Source: Nepenthes gracilis (lineage: Eukaryota > Streptophyta > Magnoliopsida > Caryophyllales > Nepenthaceae). Taken from it: a stretch of DNA of 64,000 nucleotides. The position numbers and the translations under genes are program-made. This document shows positions 62,142-64,000 of the stretch, one piece after another. The stretch spans positions 2,657,501 through 2,721,500 of the forward strand of contig BSYO01000033.1 of assembly GCA_033239525.1 (NCBI GenBank). The letters are read 5' to 3'. Numbering within the stretch: position 1 is the stretch's first letter; each line of letters opens with the position of its first letter. The notes under the pieces were generated by a model, which saw only the letters and a program-made list of their open reading frames with translations, ran no database searches and had not been told where the DNA came from.

Positions 62142-62174
62142 CACAGCCCCCTTTACTCGTTCTAGGGGTTGATC

Positions 62175-62893
62175 TGTTTGGTTATGGTCACTCCCGTAGG
62201 CCCATACCCACTTGATATGGCGGATGGAGGATAAATATCCTCACCGCATGAAGAAGGCTCGAGTTGCACCCGTTGGATGCTCAAGCCGGGTTTCCAGTGA
62301 TCCCCCGCTAGCTGCTCGCCTGAATGTCACTCGAGCCCAAATTCCAATAGCATGCCAATCGCTGTGCACCCGAATGGCGCTCGAGCGCGGGCCTGCACCC
62401 GATGCGGCCTTGACGGGGGCTCGAGCGTGCACTTATTATATAAAACGCGCACTTTGCGTTTTTAGGTTATTCCAGTTAGTTTTGAACGCCGTTCCAAAGA
62501 AGAAAAAGAGAGACAGGAGAGAGAAGAATGAGGAGAGAAAGATTTGAGCCTCTGGTTGGGTTTTAATCAGTTAGGTCTTGATAATCACGTCGTACAAAAT
62601 TTTCTTTATTGAGAATAACATCGTCGGGTTTTATCTACTCTTGCTTTCTTTTATATTTAGCATGCAATTTATGCAAAGTTAGTTGATATTGATTCTTCTA
62701 ATTTGGGGTTTGTGAATCGATCAGTTATTCTTTAGTAAAAATTTCGATTTCCGTGTCTGTGGTTTTCTCCCTCGTTTCGTAGGAAGTTTTTCACGTAAAA
62801 ATCATGCATTTACTGTTTGTAGTTGTTTATTGTGTGCATGCTATCATCTATTTTGTATTTTCTCACGGTTTAAATAAGTAATTAATTCTAACA
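62175..62893 (+). mobile_element. Copia-type solo LTR, 719 bp, probable TSD
   Basis: It starts TGTTTGGTTATGGTCACTCC, close to the opening shared by the LTRs at 6248 and 28346, and ends TTCTAACA. It is flanked by TGATC (62170-62174) and CGATC (62894-62898), four of five bases alike. It has a CTCGAGC-rich U3 (62250-62430), a TATA box (TATTATATAAAACGCGC, 62434), a purine-rich start region and CGTAGGAAGTTTTTCACGTA (62780) in R/U5. The frame at 62212-62547 is an artefact of U3. Confidence 0.72.
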
Positions 62894-62899
62894 CGATCG

Positions 62900-64000
62900 G
62901 AATCTGTGTCAGTTTTAACGAGTTGCTTTGTTTTTATGTGAATGCGAACTTCCCTTTTTTTTACGTTTTTGGATAAATTCTATATGTTTATATCATAGAG
63001 AATGTTCCTCTTAGCAAACACTAATTATGTTTTTATATTTTCTATGTAGTATTTCTTTAAATGATGACGCAAGGGTTTAGCCCAACTCTTGTTAACGATG
63101 CCCCGTCCAAGAAAATAGGCACATTGTTCTTTTGTGTCTTTGGTTTGTCATTCAATGGAATTGTGGGATTAGAATTTAACAATCTTCTTATTGTAAATTT
63201 ATGATTATTTTTAAAAATATTATTCTCTCTTTTTTTAATGAATAAATCATTTTAAGATAATAAATAATAAAAATTAAGATAATATTTTAATAAATTATCA
63301 TAATTTTGTCATCCATATTATAAGTGTATATCACAACCTTTTAAAAAAATTGAAAAAAAAAAAAAAGGTTTAATGTAAAGAGAGGCATTACTTGAATCTT
63401 TTTTAGACTCAACCTTTATTTGATCTAGTGGTTAATAATTTTTTATAATGGTATTTTTATGTACGATTGACAGATTGATGTTATCATTGACATAAAAATC
63501 TCTTTGTGTGTTCTTGGTCTCTATTGCCACTGTCCCTTGAGACCGGGTTGCTTTCGGGTTTTGGGGTTGTTGGCGTGTTCCTGATCCAAATTTGAAGATC
63601 GTAAAGGGTTGTTTGCAGATGATCTTTTTTTATTAAAATATAAAGAACTAGATGGTTTGTTTAAAAAGTTCAAATTACCATTGCTAAATGGTATACAATT
63701 AAACTATAATTACAAATTACAATATTAACAGTCTTAAAAAACTAATTTTCGACAAAAATTAGAGTTTATTTGGATTAAAAATTAAAAAATACGGGTTCAT
63801 CCTTATTTGTGGAAAAGTCACAATATAAATAATATGATGAGACAAATGCCAAAACCCTTTGGGAAAAGCCGGAGAAGCTCTTTGCCTAAAAAGGTAATTA
63901 ACAATAAAATTTACCAAAAATGTATTTTCTTTCATAATTTTTGATTCAAACAAATTCTTAATGATAGTTTGAGGGATCGTATCAACAATCTAACGGGCAG
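62900..64000. other. Window end, AT-rich, no gene recognised
   Basis: Poly-A at 63353-63366 and AT-rich spacer. I can support nothing else. Confidence 0.4.

Noticed and set aside
62212..62547. 111-codon plus frame and 63-codon minus frame
   Set aside because: They sit within U3/R of the solo LTR and run across its TATA box and purine tract.

Overview
The window looks like nuclear DNA from a flowering plant, probably a eudicot. It is AT-rich, has very few genes, and is packed with decayed LTR retrotransposons. The gene evidence is plant-specific: a PII-2-type leucine-rich-repeat protein with one spliced intron, an IDA-LIKE secreted peptide precursor, the last exon of a plant Nudix hydrolase, and a relic of a plant tandem CCCH zinc-finger gene. 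I see no bacterial, organellar or rRNA signature, no convincing tRNA and no CRISPR array.

Layout. 1-1450: frameshifted relic of a gene I cannot name. 1800-1985: pyrimidine-rich repeat. 5437-9213: minus-strand Ty1/Copia element, with integrase and reverse transcriptase pieces separated by foreign DNA and a 3' LTR full of paired W-boxes. 16396-16668: CCCH zinc-finger pseudogene. 17160-18060: LTR-like block with a 28-bp minisatellite. 18941-19137: hairpin-bearing MITE-like element. 20462-22550: PII-2-like gene. 24459-25400: Gypsy-type LTR. 27025-28346: solo Copia LTR with target-site duplication (TSD) ATATA. 31352-32663: LTR with TSD CAATC and a 50-bp tandem array. 33045-33631: DUF4283/zinc-knuckle retroelement fragment. 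35973-36242: IDA-LIKE gene. 37530-39200: two same-strand LTR-like repeats. 39649-40450: solo LTR with TSD AGTAT. 41250-45309: two adjacent LTRs of one family. 46440-46960: tandem repeat rich in GGGC/GGCCCA. 47957-48252: Nudix exon. 48985-50600: a further LTR with its own insert. 51561-60900: degenerate Ty3/Gypsy element split by two LTRs of one family, one of which is split again. 61897-62141: second hairpin element. 62175-62893: GC-rich solo LTR.

Only PII-2 and the IDA-LIKE gene look intact. They lie 13 kb apart, sit in non-repetitive gaps and show no sign of joint regulation. The rest records successive retroelement insertions. TSDs, nesting and C-to-T decay allow a rough order: the Gypsy element at 51561 is oldest, the LTRs inside it are younger, and the GC-rich LTRs at 57390 and 62175 are probably among the youngest.

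Translations and alignments were done by eye. Element boundaries without a TSD are approximate, and family names come from recognised motifs, not database searches.
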